A stretch of 64,000 bases of DNA, from the NCBI RefSeq assembly GCF_002008315.2, contig NZ_MVDG02000001.1, forward strand, positions 4,030,001-4,094,000, in the 5' to 3' direction. The notes under the pieces are model-generated. The model worked only from the letters and a program-made list of their open reading frames with translations, did no database searches and was not told where the DNA came from. This DNA comes from Arthrobacter sp. KBS0703. GTDB taxonomy: Bacteria > Actinomycetota > Actinomycetes > Actinomycetales > Micrococcaceae. Shown here one piece after another: positions 43,386-51,528 of the stretch (positions are counted from its first letter, which is position 1; the number at the start of each line of letters is the position of its first letter). The translations under genes were made by a program, and so were the position numbers.

Positions 43386-44417
43386 ATGAACGCCATCACC
43401 ATCGTCGGCGGCGGCATCGCCGCCTGGCGCTCGCCGCCGGCCTTGACCCGATGCGCTTCGACGTCACGCTCCACGAACAGCGACCGGGCGTGCCGCCGGT
43501 GGAGACCTCACTGGCCATGTGGCCTGAAGCGCAGGCTGCCCTGGCGGTACTCGGCGTCCTGCCGGAGATCCGCTCGGCGGCACCGGGCTCGGCGGCGTGG
43601 CCCTGCGGGACAGCGCCGGACATTCGTGGGCTGCGCCGGCGGTGCGCGGCGTGCTCGGGGTGTCCCGGGCCGATCTGCTCAGGATCCTCGAGGCGGCCGT
43701 GCCCCGCGCCGTGCGCCGGGCGGCGGGCCGGGTGGACGACGTTCCGGCGTCGGGCCCGCTGGCGGCAGGGCTGCTGGTGGGCGCCGACGGTGTCCACAGC
43801 GTGGTCCGCAGCGCGTTCTGGGGCAGGCGGGCCGCGGCGAAGCTGACGCCGTACCTCGCTTTGAGGGGTGTCCTCGCCGAGCCCGTCGCCCCGGAGACTG
43901 GCGGCGAATACTGGGGCCGCGGGCAGCTGTTCGGCATCACGCCGGCGTCGGGCGGGGGGGGACCTACTGGTACGCGTCGTTCCGTTCGGGTCTGGGGCCC
44001 GCCGGAGTTGACGCCGCCGAGGCGCTGCGGCGGACCCGGGAGCGATTCGCCGGAAGCGCCCCCGCCGTCAGACGGGTTTTGGAAGCAGCCACGCCGGAAA
44101 CAACCCTCGCCCAGCGGATCTGGACCGTTCCCACCCTCGCCAGCTTTGTCCGGCCCGGCGCTGTGCTGATCGGCGACGCCGCGCACGGCATGACTCCCAA
44201 CCTTGGACGCGGGGCCTGCGAGGCACTCGTGGACGCCGCGGCGCTGGCCGAACTGCTGAACGCGCAGCCGGTGGCCGAGGCACTCAGGGCCTACAACCGG
44301 CAGAGGATTCTCCGGACGCAGCTGCTGCGGGTTGCTTCTTCGGCCATGGCTGGCCTGGCGCTCGCCGAACGCGCCCAGCCGCTCCGCGACCGCCTCCTCA
44401 CGCTCGCCGCCCGCTAG
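43386..44417 (+). pseudogene. FAD-dependent monooxygenase with three frameshifts
   Basis: The sequence encodes a flavoprotein monooxygenase of the PHBH/salicylate hydroxylase type but needs three frame changes. It starts MNAITIVGGGIA, shifts near 43422 to LALAAGLDPMRFDVTLHEQRPG, shifts near 43598 to ALRDSAGHSWAAPAVRGVLGVSRADLL and GLLVGADGVHSVVRS, and shifts again at a G-run near 43957 to TYWYASFRSGLG. It ends with VLIGDAAHGMTPNLGRGACEALVDAA. About 345 residues in total would be normal. It sits between two adapter copies and two GC-rich arrays, so low-quality assembly is as likely as real decay. Confidence 0.7.
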
Positions 44418-44480
44418 AGTCCGGCAGCCGCCGTCGAACGCACGAGCGGCCCTCCGCCGCTCAACCGGCCTTGGCCGGAG

Positions 44481-44555
44481 CCGGTCAAGCGGGGCGGGCC
44501 GGTCAGGCGGGGCGGGGCCGGTCAGGCGGGGCGGGGCCGGTCAGGCGGGGCGGGG
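44481..44555. repeat. GC-rich 19-bp tandem array B, inverted relative to array A
   Basis: Units of CCGGTCAGGCGGGGCGGGG occur at 44499, 44518 and 44537, preceded by an 18-base variant at 44481. The reverse complement differs from the array A unit at two positions. The array is cut off by an adapter at 44556. Confidence 0.85.
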
Positions 44556-44593
44556 CTGTCTCTTATACACATCTAGATGTGTATAAGAGACAG
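44556..44593. other. Adapter palindrome after array B
   Basis: A full 38-base copy truncating a 19-bp tandem array, 31 bases before the thioesterase stop. Artefact. Confidence 0.97.
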
Positions 44594-44624
44594 GGCGGGA
44601 CCGGAGACGGACGATGCCGGCCCG

Positions 44625-45059
44625 TCAGTCCTGCTCGAGCGTCTCGGTGAGGTGGTGCGTGGGGATGCGGTCGCGGTCGTAGGTGATCTCCGTGTAGCCG
44701 TGCGGCTCCGGCTTGCCATGGGGGCTGAGGTTTACGAAGACGATCTCCTCGATGGTGAGGATGCTCTGGCGGGTGATCATGTTGCGCACCTCGGCGCGCA
44801 TGGTCAGCGAGGTGCGGCCGAACCGGGTGGCGGTCAGGCCCATCTCGATCAGGTCGCCCTGGACGGCGGAGCTGACGAAGTTGATTTCGGAGATGTACTT
44901 GGTGACGGCACGGCCGTTGCCGAGTTGGAGGATGGCGTAGATCGCGGCTTCCTCGTCGATCCACTTCAGCAGGCTTCCGCCGAACAGCGTGCCGTTGGCG
45001 TTGAGATCCTCAGGGCGGACCCACTTGCGGGTGCGGAAGGTGATGTCTGCAGTTTCCAT
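44625..45059 (-). CDS. Acyl-CoA thioesterase, hotdog fold (YciA/BACH-like)
   Basis: This 144-residue single-hotdog protein has the helix motif NANGTLFGGSLLKWIDEEAAIYA with the conserved catalytic Asp/Glu region. The substrate-pocket strand ISEINFVSSAVQGDLIEMGL follows. It would hydrolyse acyl-CoA thioesters in the cytoplasm as a multimer. It is preceded on the minus strand by a GNAT gene 98 bases upstream and ends next to an adapter-flanked GC-rich array. Confidence 0.85.
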   Translation of the reverse strand: METADITFRTRKWVRPEDLNANGTLFGGSLLKWIDEEAAIYAILQLGNGRAVTKYISEINFVSSAVQGDLIEMGLTATRFGRTSLTMRAEVRNMITRQSILTIEEIVFVNLSPHGKPEPHGYTEITYDRDRIPTHHLTETLEQD

Positions 45060-45120
45060 ACCGCGAGATTAGCCGACGGCGGCGGCCCGGCTCTGAGTGT
45101 GACGGCGCTGCGCCATTCCC

Positions 45121-45159
45121 GCACCCACCGGCCCTGCCCCGCACCACCGGCCCTGACTC
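45121..45159. repeat. Degenerate copies of the 19-bp GC-rich repeat
   Basis: GCACCCACCGGCCCTGCCCC and GCACCACCGGCCCTGACTC resemble the array A unit and lie between the thioesterase start and the GNAT stop. They suggest the 19-bp unit is dispersed locally. Confidence 0.5.
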
Positions 45160-45661
45160 AGGCCATGGCCGTGTGCGCCGCGCTATGGGAATCGATGCTC
45201 TTGGCGTAGCAGTACGAGTGCTCAACGCCGATGTACGGGCCGAAGTTGGGCACCTGCTCGAAGCCGGAGTTCTGGTAGAAGTTGCGGCCGTCAGGCTGGG
45301 CGGAACCGGCCTCGGCCGTGACGCGGGTGATGCCCTGCGCGAACGCCTCCGCCTCGAGGGCCGCCAGGATCGAGCTGGCGACGCCCGAGCCGCGGGTGTA
45401 GGGCAGAACGTACAGGCGTTTGATCTCGGCAGTCTGCGAATCGAGCAGCCGCAGCCCGCCGCAGCCCACCGGCTGCCCGGACCCCTTGTCGTACGCCACC
45501 AGGAACACTGCGGTGTCCACTTCTGACGGCTTTGGACCGGGCTCGTGGTCGGCCCGGCCGAATCGGGCATCGAGTTCCGCCTGCTGCGCCGCCCGCAGAT
45601 CCGCACCCACGGGGTTGGACCAGCTGACTTTCCTGATGTTGAGCCTGGGGTTGGTCTGCAT
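45158..45661 (-). CDS. GNAT-family N-acetyltransferase
   Basis: This 167-residue protein has the GNAT acetyl-CoA motif LYVLPYTRGSGVASSILAALEAEA (R/Q-x-x-G-x-G/A type) and the beta4 strand AEIKRLYV. The C-terminal FYQNSGFEQVPNFGPY is a common GNAT ending. Substrate unknown. The start MQTNPRLNIRKV at 45661 is preferred over an upstream extension. It lies upstream of the thioesterase on the same strand. Confidence 0.82.
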   Translation of the reverse strand: MQTNPRLNIRKVSWSNPVGADLRAAQQAELDARFGRADHEPGPKPSEVDTAVFLVAYDKGSGQPVGCGGLRLLDSQTAEIKRLYVLPYTRGSGVASSILAALEAEAFAQGITRVTAEAGSAQPDGRNFYQNSGFEQVPNFGPYIGVEHSYCYAKSIDSHSAAHTAMA

Positions 45662-45781
45662 CGCTGCCTCGATTCGCCGAAGGGTTATGCAGGTCAAGCC
45701 TAGAATCGCGCCGTTACCGCGGTGTTTCCTGCGGGTAAGGGACTGGAGAACAGTGCACGTTACACGGCGTGCGCCCCGGAC

Positions 45782-48700
45782 CTACCGCCGCACGAGGGTC
45801 CGCAGCAGCTTCAGGGCCACGGAGATCGAGTGGATGTCAGTCTGCCCGGGCCTGGTGGCCTCCGCGAACGTGTCCTTGATCCGCGCCAGCTGCTCCTGGT
45901 GTCCGCGCTCCCAGGCAACGATCCGCTCGATGGAATCAGCACTTTCGGAGTCAGCGCCTTTCGTCATCTCCATCACCGAAATCGTCATGTCGGCAACGGC
46001 TGAATAGACGTCGTCCCGCAGTGCTGCCCGGGCGAGTGCCTCCCACCGGTTCTCCCGGGGAAGAGCCGTGATGCGCAGCAGCAACTTGAGTGCGCCGATC
46101 CGCGCAAACACTGTCCAGTACAGGTCCATGATCCGTTCGATGGGTTCATCGATGTGTTCCGATATCAGGGAAATGTCCAGCAGCCCGAAGCTTTCGAGGA
46201 GGGCGCCGGCGCGGCGTACCAGGTCAGGGGGCAGCCCGATGCCGTCCCAATGTGCCTGCCGTTCCTCGACGAGGTCGATGCTGTCACCGCGCAGGAAGTC
46301 CCGGGTCCTGTTCCGCAGCAGCTCCAGCGTGGGCATAATCCGGGCGAGGGCCTCGGCAACGGGCTGGTCGCGATGGTCGTGGGTGACGTACCAGCGGATG
46401 GACCGGTCGAGGATCCGGCGCATGTGCAGGGTCAGCTCTGCGGCGTGTTCGCTGGGTAACACCGGGGGCAGCTCGGCCACCCGGTCCACGAACCACTGCA
46501 GGTCGTAGGCTTCACGGGTTGCAACGAATGCCCGGGCAACAGCCGCGGCGGTGGCGGTGGTTTCCTCGATGGTCCGGAAGGCGAAGGTGATTCCGCCGAG
46601 GTTGATCATGTCGTTGGCCAGGACGGTGCATATGATCTGCCGGCGCAGCGGGTGGGCATTGAGTTCCGGGCCGAAGCGGTCCGCGAGCTGATGCGGGAAG
46701 TAGCTGCGGAGCACCCGTTCGAACCAGGGGTCCTCGGTTACGTTGCTTTCGTTCAGTTCCTTGGCTAGTTCGATCTTCGCGTAGGCCGCCAGCACCGACA
46801 GTTCGGGTGTGGTGAGGCCTTTGCCGGTCAGTAGCCGCGCATGGAGCTGTTCTGTGCCGGGCAGTCCTTCCAGGCGCCGGTCGAGGTCGGAAGCGTTCTC
46901 CAGCCAGTCCATGGTTCGCTCGAAACCGGGGCTCCAATTCAGGACCAGGGCCCGGTCGTTGAGCAGCAGGGTGTTCTGGTCGTGGTTGTTTTTCAGCACA
47001 AGCCGTGCCACTTCGTCCGTGAGCGAGTGCAGGAACGCGGTTCGTTCGGACGCTCCCATCCTGCCTGTGGCGATCATGCGGTCGATGAAGATCTTGATGT
47101 TAACCTCATGGTCCGAGCAGTCCACGCCGGCCGAATTGTCGATCGCATCGGTGTTGAGCAGGACGCCGCCCAAGGCGGCTTCAATCCGGCCGAGCTGGGT
47201 GACGCCGAGATTGCCGCCCTCGGCAATGATCTTGGCCCGGACCTCGTTGCCGTTAATCCTGATGGGGTCGTTTGCCTTGTCGCCCACATCGCCGTGCGTT
47301 TCGGAGGACGCCTTGATGTAGGTTCCGATGCCGCCGTTGTAGATAAGGTCCACGGGCGCGCGCAGGATGGCCTGCAGCAGCTCGGGCGGAGTCATCATCG
47401 ACGTCGTGTCCTGGAGCCCGAGCGCCGAAATTACCGGGGCGGTGATGGGGATGGACTTTGCGTGGCGTGAATACACGCCGCCGCCCGGGCTGACCAGCGA
47501 GGCGTCGTAGTCCGCCCAGGACGATCGTGGAAGCATGAACAGGCGGCGGCGTTCCGCCAGCGAGGCGGCCGCGTCCGGAGTCGGGTCCAGGAAGATGTGC
47601 CGGTGGTCGAAGGCTGCCACGAGCCGGATGTGGTCTGACAGGAGCATTCCGTTGCCGAACACGTCGCCGCTCATGTCGCCGATGCCGGCAACCGTGAAAT
47701 CTTCCTGCTGCGAGTCGATGCCGAGTTCGCTGAAGTGGTGCTTGACGGACTCCCAGGCGCCGCGGGCCGTGATGCCCATCTGCTTATGGTCGTAGCCTGC
47801 GGAACCGCCTGAGGCGAAGGCATCGCCGAGCCAGAAGCCGTACTCGAATGCCACGGCGTTGGCCGTATCGGAGAACGCGGCGGTTCCTTTGTCAGCGGCC
47901 ACCACGAGGTAGTAATCGTCGTCGTCGTGCTTCACCACATTCTCCGGTGAAATGACCCGCCCGGGGGTCCCGCGTGATGGCACCGTTCCGACGTCGGACG
48001 TGTCCAGGTTATCCGTGATGTCCAGCAGCCCGCGGACAAAGTCCTTGTAGCTTTCCTCCCCTTCAGTGAGCCATGCGGTACGGTCAGAGACTGGACTGGG
48101 CAGCCTTTTGGGATAGAAACCGCCCTTGGCGCCGGTGGGGACAATCACCGAGTTTTTGACCGTCTGGGCTTTGACGAGGCCAAGGATCTCGGTGCGGAAA
48201 TCCTCACGCCTGTCCGACCATCTCAGCCCGCCCCGCGCCACGGGTCCGAACCGCAGCTGCACGCCTTCCACGCGGGGTGAATAGACCCAGATCTCAAATT
48301 TTGGCCGGGGGTAGGGTGCTCCGGGAATGTCGGACGGCCGGAGCTTGAAGCTCAGGTAGGGCCGGTAGCGGAAGAAGTTGGTGCGGGTTGTCGCCTCTAT
48401 CAGGTTCAGGAAGGTCCGCAACAATCGGTCCGCATCCAAGGACGGGACGGCGTCGATCGCGTCGGCCACTGCGGAGCGGGCGGCAGCCGTATCCTGGAGC
48501 CGCCGGGAGTGACCGAGTTCGGGATCGAACCGGGCATGGAACAGGCTGAGTAGTGCGTGGGTGGCGGGCACGTTGGCCAGCAGGGTGTCGGCGATGAAGC
48601 CGTAGGTGTAGATGGTTCCCAGTTGCCTCAAGTACTTGGCGTAGCTGCGCAGGATGACCACCTTCCGCCACGTGAGCTCCTCCTGGAGGACCAGGGCGTC

Positions 48701-50647
48701 GAAGCGGTCAGACTCTTCGTCCCCCCGGACGGCGGCGCTGAAGGCTTCCCCCAGCAGCGCACTGGTCCCGGCCGGGTCAACCCCGGCGGGATACCTGACG
48801 CCGAGGTCGTACAGGAACAACTGCCGGCCGTTCCCGCGGATCACGTCGAAGGGCCGTTGGTTCAGCACCTCCAGGCCGAGGTTGTGGAAGAACGGCAGGA
48901 TCTGCGTCAGGCTCTGGGCGCTTGTGAGGTAGAGCCGGATCCGGGCGTCTTCGGCCAAAGTTGGGGACGTGTCGGTCCGGACGTAAACAGCCAGCTGCGG
49001 ATCGTTCAGCGGCCGTCCGCCCGTGCCGTCCAGGTCGAACTGCTCAAACCGCCTGATGTCTTCCACCGCGTCCTCGACTTCGAAGTCGGCCCGGTAGCTG
49101 GCGGGGAACGCGGCGGACCACAGCGCCGACAGCCGGCTGGCCTCGGCGGGGGGCAGCCTGTCACGAAGCGCTTCGTCCAGGCCTTCGGCCCAGGTACGCG
49201 TTGCGCTGACGATGCTCCGCTCGAGCGAAGCGGGATCGACGTCGGGCATCCCGCCGGCGGGCAGCAGGATCCGGAAGAAAACGCGGGCCATGGGGGATTC
49301 ACGCAGCCGGACTTCGAATTCGAGCGAGGAGGACCTGAAGGCCTGCTTGAGCTCCTGTTCGATGCGGAGCCGGACGACGGTGCTGTACCTGTGCCGGGGC
49401 AGGAACACCAAGGCGGACACGAAGCGGCCGTAGCTGTCAGAGCGCAGGAACACGCGCGTCTGGTGGTGGGCCTGCAGGAGCAGGATCTCACGGGAGAGCC
49501 GGGCCAGTTCGTCCAGGCTCAGGTGGAACAGCTCGTCCAAGGGGAAGGACTCGAGGACGGCCAGCAGCTGCCTGCCGGGATGGGAGACCTCGGTGAAGCC
49601 GAAGCGTTCCTGAACTGCACGCACCTTGTCCCGGATGACAGGGATGCGCCGCACGGACCGGCCGGTGGCCCCCGGGGCGAACAGTCCCACGAAGCGAATC
49701 TCACCCGTGGGCTGCCCTTCGCTGTCGAAGGTCCGAACGAGGATTTCATCCAGGTACGCCGGGCGGGGGACGGACGATCTCACGTCCGACGTGGCGAGCG
49801 TGAGAACCTGCGAATGCGGAAGCCCGGTGACCGGCTGGCTGGCTTCGGGCCGGTCGTCCCTGAGCAGTCCAAGCCCCGTGCCGGGCCGCAGCTTTACGCT
49901 GTCCGGACCGCCCGCCGTCGGGTATTCATATTCGGTGTAGCCCAAAAACATGAAGTTTCCGCGGTCCAGCCAGCCCAGGAGCTCACCGAGCTGCTCCGGA
50001 GTCGGAGCCGAACCGGCAGGCAACCGGTCCAGCGAGCCGATCGCATGCCCGAGCCGGGCGTGGATGGCGGGAGCGTCATCGGCGACCACCTGAACGTCAG
50101 CCAGGACCCGCCGCACATTATCCATGAGTTCCTTGATGGCGCGTGTCCCCGGCAGCCGGCCGATCTCTGCTGCCACCCAGGTTTCGGACAGCCACCCCGG
50201 TGGGTCCTCGGCGGACGCAGTGTTGCCTGCCGTACCCGCCATTCCCGCCGTAGGTCCGGACTGCGACGACGCACGCCGGGCCTCCAGCAACACGTGCGTC
50301 CTCGGATCCCGCCGCACCAGGAAAGTGGGATGGACCAGCAACCGGATGGACTCGTTTTCGCGGGTCAGCTCGGCCGTGAGGGAATGGAGCAGGTGCGGCA
50401 TGGCGTCTGCAACCACCAGCAGGACGCTGGCATCGCTTTCGTTCAAGACGTCGACGCCCGCTGTACCTGCCGGACGGGTGTTCGCCAGTTCCGCATGGAA
50501 CATGGCCCTCTGCTCCAGGTCCTCGGGACTGTAGCTCTGAAGGTCCTCGGGCGCTACGTGCTCGTAATAGTCCGCCAGGAACGTGTCTCCGGGCGTGAAG
50601 GATCCGGCGGCAGCGGCTTGACCCCGCGGCACGGTTTCGCGTGACAT
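45782..50647 (-). CDS. NAD-specific glutamate dehydrogenase, large (180-kDa) type
   Basis: This 1621-residue protein has the length of the L_180 class of NAD-glutamate dehydrogenase, which deaminates glutamate to 2-oxoglutarate and ammonia. The N-terminal ~650 residues carry ACT-like regulatory regions. The catalytic core contains GPVARGGLRWSDRREDFRTEILGLVKAQ and TGAKGGFYPKRLP with the substrate lysine. The NAD-binding region has IGDMSGDVFGNGMLLS and IIAEGGNLGVTQLGRIE. A long C-terminal helical region follows. It is a single-gene unit, oriented toward the GNAT gene with 120 bases between. The long frame on the opposite strand is a GC-bias shadow. Confidence 0.96.
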   Translation of the reverse strand: MSRETVPRGQAAAAGSFTPGDTFLADYYEHVAPEDLQSYSPEDLEQRAMFHAELANTRPAGTAGVDVLNESDASVLLVVADAMPHLLHSLTAELTRENESIRLLVHPTFLVRRDPRTHVLLEARRASSQSGPTAGMAGTAGNTASAEDPPGWLSETWVAAEIGRLPGTRAIKELMDNVRRVLADVQVVADDAPAIHARLGHAIGSLDRLPAGSAPTPEQLGELLGWLDRGNFMFLGYTEYEYPTAGGPDSVKLRPGTGLGLLRDDRPEASQPVTGLPHSQVLTLATSDVRSSVPRPAYLDEILVRTFDSEGQPTGEIRFVGLFAPGATGRSVRRIPVIRDKVRAVQERFGFTEVSHPGRQLLAVLESFPLDELFHLSLDELARLSREILLLQAHHQTRVFLRSDSYGRFVSALVFLPRHRYSTVVRLRIEQELKQAFRSSSLEFEVRLRESPMARVFFRILLPAGGMPDVDPASLERSIVSATRTWAEGLDEALRDRLPPAEASRLSALWSAAFPASYRADFEVEDAVEDIRRFEQFDLDGTGGRPLNDPQLAVYVRTDTSPTLAEDARIRLYLTSAQSLTQILPFFHNLGLEVLNQRPFDVIRGNGRQLFLYDLGVRYPAGVDPAGTSALLGEAFSAAVRGDEESDRFDALVLQEELTWRKVVILRSYAKYLRQLGTIYTYGFIADTLLANVPATHALLSLFHARFDPELGHSRRLQDTAAARSAVADAIDAVPSLDADRLLRTFLNLIEATTRTNFFRYRPYLSFKLRPSDIPGAPYPRPKFEIWVYSPRVEGVQLRFGPVARGGLRWSDRREDFRTEILGLVKAQTVKNSVIVPTGAKGGFYPKRLPSPVSDRTAWLTEGEESYKDFVRGLLDITDNLDTSDVGTVPSRGTPGRVISPENVVKHDDDDYYLVVAADKGTAAFSDTANAVAFEYGFWLGDAFASGGSAGYDHKQMGITARGAWESVKHHFSELGIDSQQEDFTVAGIGDMSGDVFGNGMLLSDHIRLVAAFDHRHIFLDPTPDAAASLAERRRLFMLPRSSWADYDASLVSPGGGVYSRHAKSIPITAPVISALGLQDTTSMMTPPELLQAILRAPVDLIYNGGIGTYIKASSETHGDVGDKANDPIRINGNEVRAKIIAEGGNLGVTQLGRIEAALGGVLLNTDAIDNSAGVDCSDHEVNIKIFIDRMIATGRMGASERTAFLHSLTDEVARLVLKNNHDQNTLLLNDRALVLNWSPGFERTMDWLENASDLDRRLEGLPGTEQLHARLLTGKGLTTPELSVLAAYAKIELAKELNESNVTEDPWFERVLRSYFPHQLADRFGPELNAHPLRRQIICTVLANDMINLGGITFAFRTIEETTATAAAVARAFVATREAYDLQWFVDRVAELPPVLPSEHAAELTLHMRRILDRSIRWYVTHDHRDQPVAEALARIMPTLELLRNRTRDFLRGDSIDLVEERQAHWDGIGLPPDLVRRAGALLESFGLLDISLISEHIDEPIERIMDLYWTVFARIGALKLLLRITALPRENRWEALARAALRDDVYSAVADMTISVMEMTKGADSESADSIERIVAWERGHQEQLARIKDTFAEATRPGQTDIHSISVALKLLRTLVRR

Positions 50648-50759
50648 GCCTGTACGCCTCCAGTGCGGGGGATGCCACCGCGGGTCGCGGTTGCCGGTCC
50701 GGTCCCCACGCCTGCTTTCATCATGGCCGCCCCCTCGGGGGACGTCCAGTGCCGTGCAG

Positions 50760-51425
50760 CTAGCCGGCGGACCGGCCCATCGGATCCTCCGCCGTGGGGT
50801 CGGCCAGGGCCAGGCCGCCCACCGGGCTGGCGTCCCAGTGGATCAGCTGCCAGCCGGCGTCGGGATCGCCCTCCAGCGCCACGATGCCGGTGTTGGCCAA
50901 AATGTGCTCGGCGGCAAACTCCATGTCGATGTTCCCTGCCCGGCGGGCTGCCCAGACGCGGATGGCGGCGCCGTGGCTGACGACGGCGACTGCGCCCGCG
51001 TCCGGGGACCCGGCTGCCACCTTGGCGATGGCGGCGTCGTAGCGCTCAAAGAACTCGTTTCCGTCGGGGCCGGCGGGCATCCGCCGGTCGAGGTCCCCGT
51101 CGGCCCAGGCAAAGACTGTCGTCATGTACCGGCGGTGCGACTCGTGGTCGGTGAGCTTTTCGAGGGCACCTGCCTCGATTTCGTGGATCCCGTCCAGCAC
51201 CGTGACGTCCAGCCCGAGTGCACGGCCCAGGGGCCTGGCGGTGACCTGGGTCCGGAGCAGGGTGGAGGCATACAGTGCGCTGATCGGCTCGTTCACGAGC
51301 GCCCTCGGCAGGGCCTCGGCCTGGCGTTCGCCCAGCTCGGTCAGGCCGGGGCCGGGGTGGGCCGTGTCCAGCTGACCCAGCACGTTTCCGGGAGTCTCTC
51401 CGTGGCGGATGAGTAGGAGCCTCAT
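50760..51425 (-). CDS. Histidine phosphatase (phosphoglycerate mutase-like) family protein
   Basis: This 221-residue protein begins MRLLLIRHGETPGNVLG, with the catalytic RHGE motif at residues 7-10. The second histidine region is AVAVVSHGAAIRVWAARR. It is a cytoplasmic phosphatase of broad or unknown substrate. It lies downstream of purB on the same strand with a perfect hairpin between, so it is probably transcribed separately. Confidence 0.88.
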   Translation of the reverse strand: MRLLLIRHGETPGNVLGQLDTAHPGPGLTELGERQAEALPRALVNEPISALYASTLLRTQVTARPLGRALGLDVTVLDGIHEIEAGALEKLTDHESHRRYMTTVFAWADGDLDRRMPAGPDGNEFFERYDAAIAKVAAGSPDAGAVAVVSHGAAIRVWAARRAGNIDMEFAAEHILANTGIVALEGDPDAGWQLIHWDASPVGGLALADPTAEDPMGRSAG

Positions 51426-51490
51426 GGTTCGCAGTCCTTTTCGTCGTCGGAAGGTGAGCGGGACTTCGCGGAAAGTGCCCGGAAACGGAA

Positions 51491-51520
51491 GCGGTGCCGG
51501 GCAGCGAAGCCCGGCACCGC
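51491..51520 (-). terminator. Perfect hairpin downstream of purB
   Basis: GCGGTGCCGGGC and GCCCGGCACCGC pair perfectly over 12 bases around a 6-base loop, starting 9 bases after the purB stop. The minus strand then continues with a T-rich TTCCGTTTCC. Confidence 0.8.
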
Positions 51521-51528
51521 CGTCGTGC

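Noticed and set aside
23053..44593. The recurring 38-bp palindrome as a MITE, Tn5/IS50 insertion family or regulatory repeat
   Set aside because: It is identical to library mosaic ends, lacks target duplications and transposase genes, and replaces rather than inserts into coding sequence.
48557..50644. 695-codon open frame on the plus strand
   Set aside because: It is antisense to NAD-glutamate dehydrogenase and has no recognisable motif or ribosome binding site.
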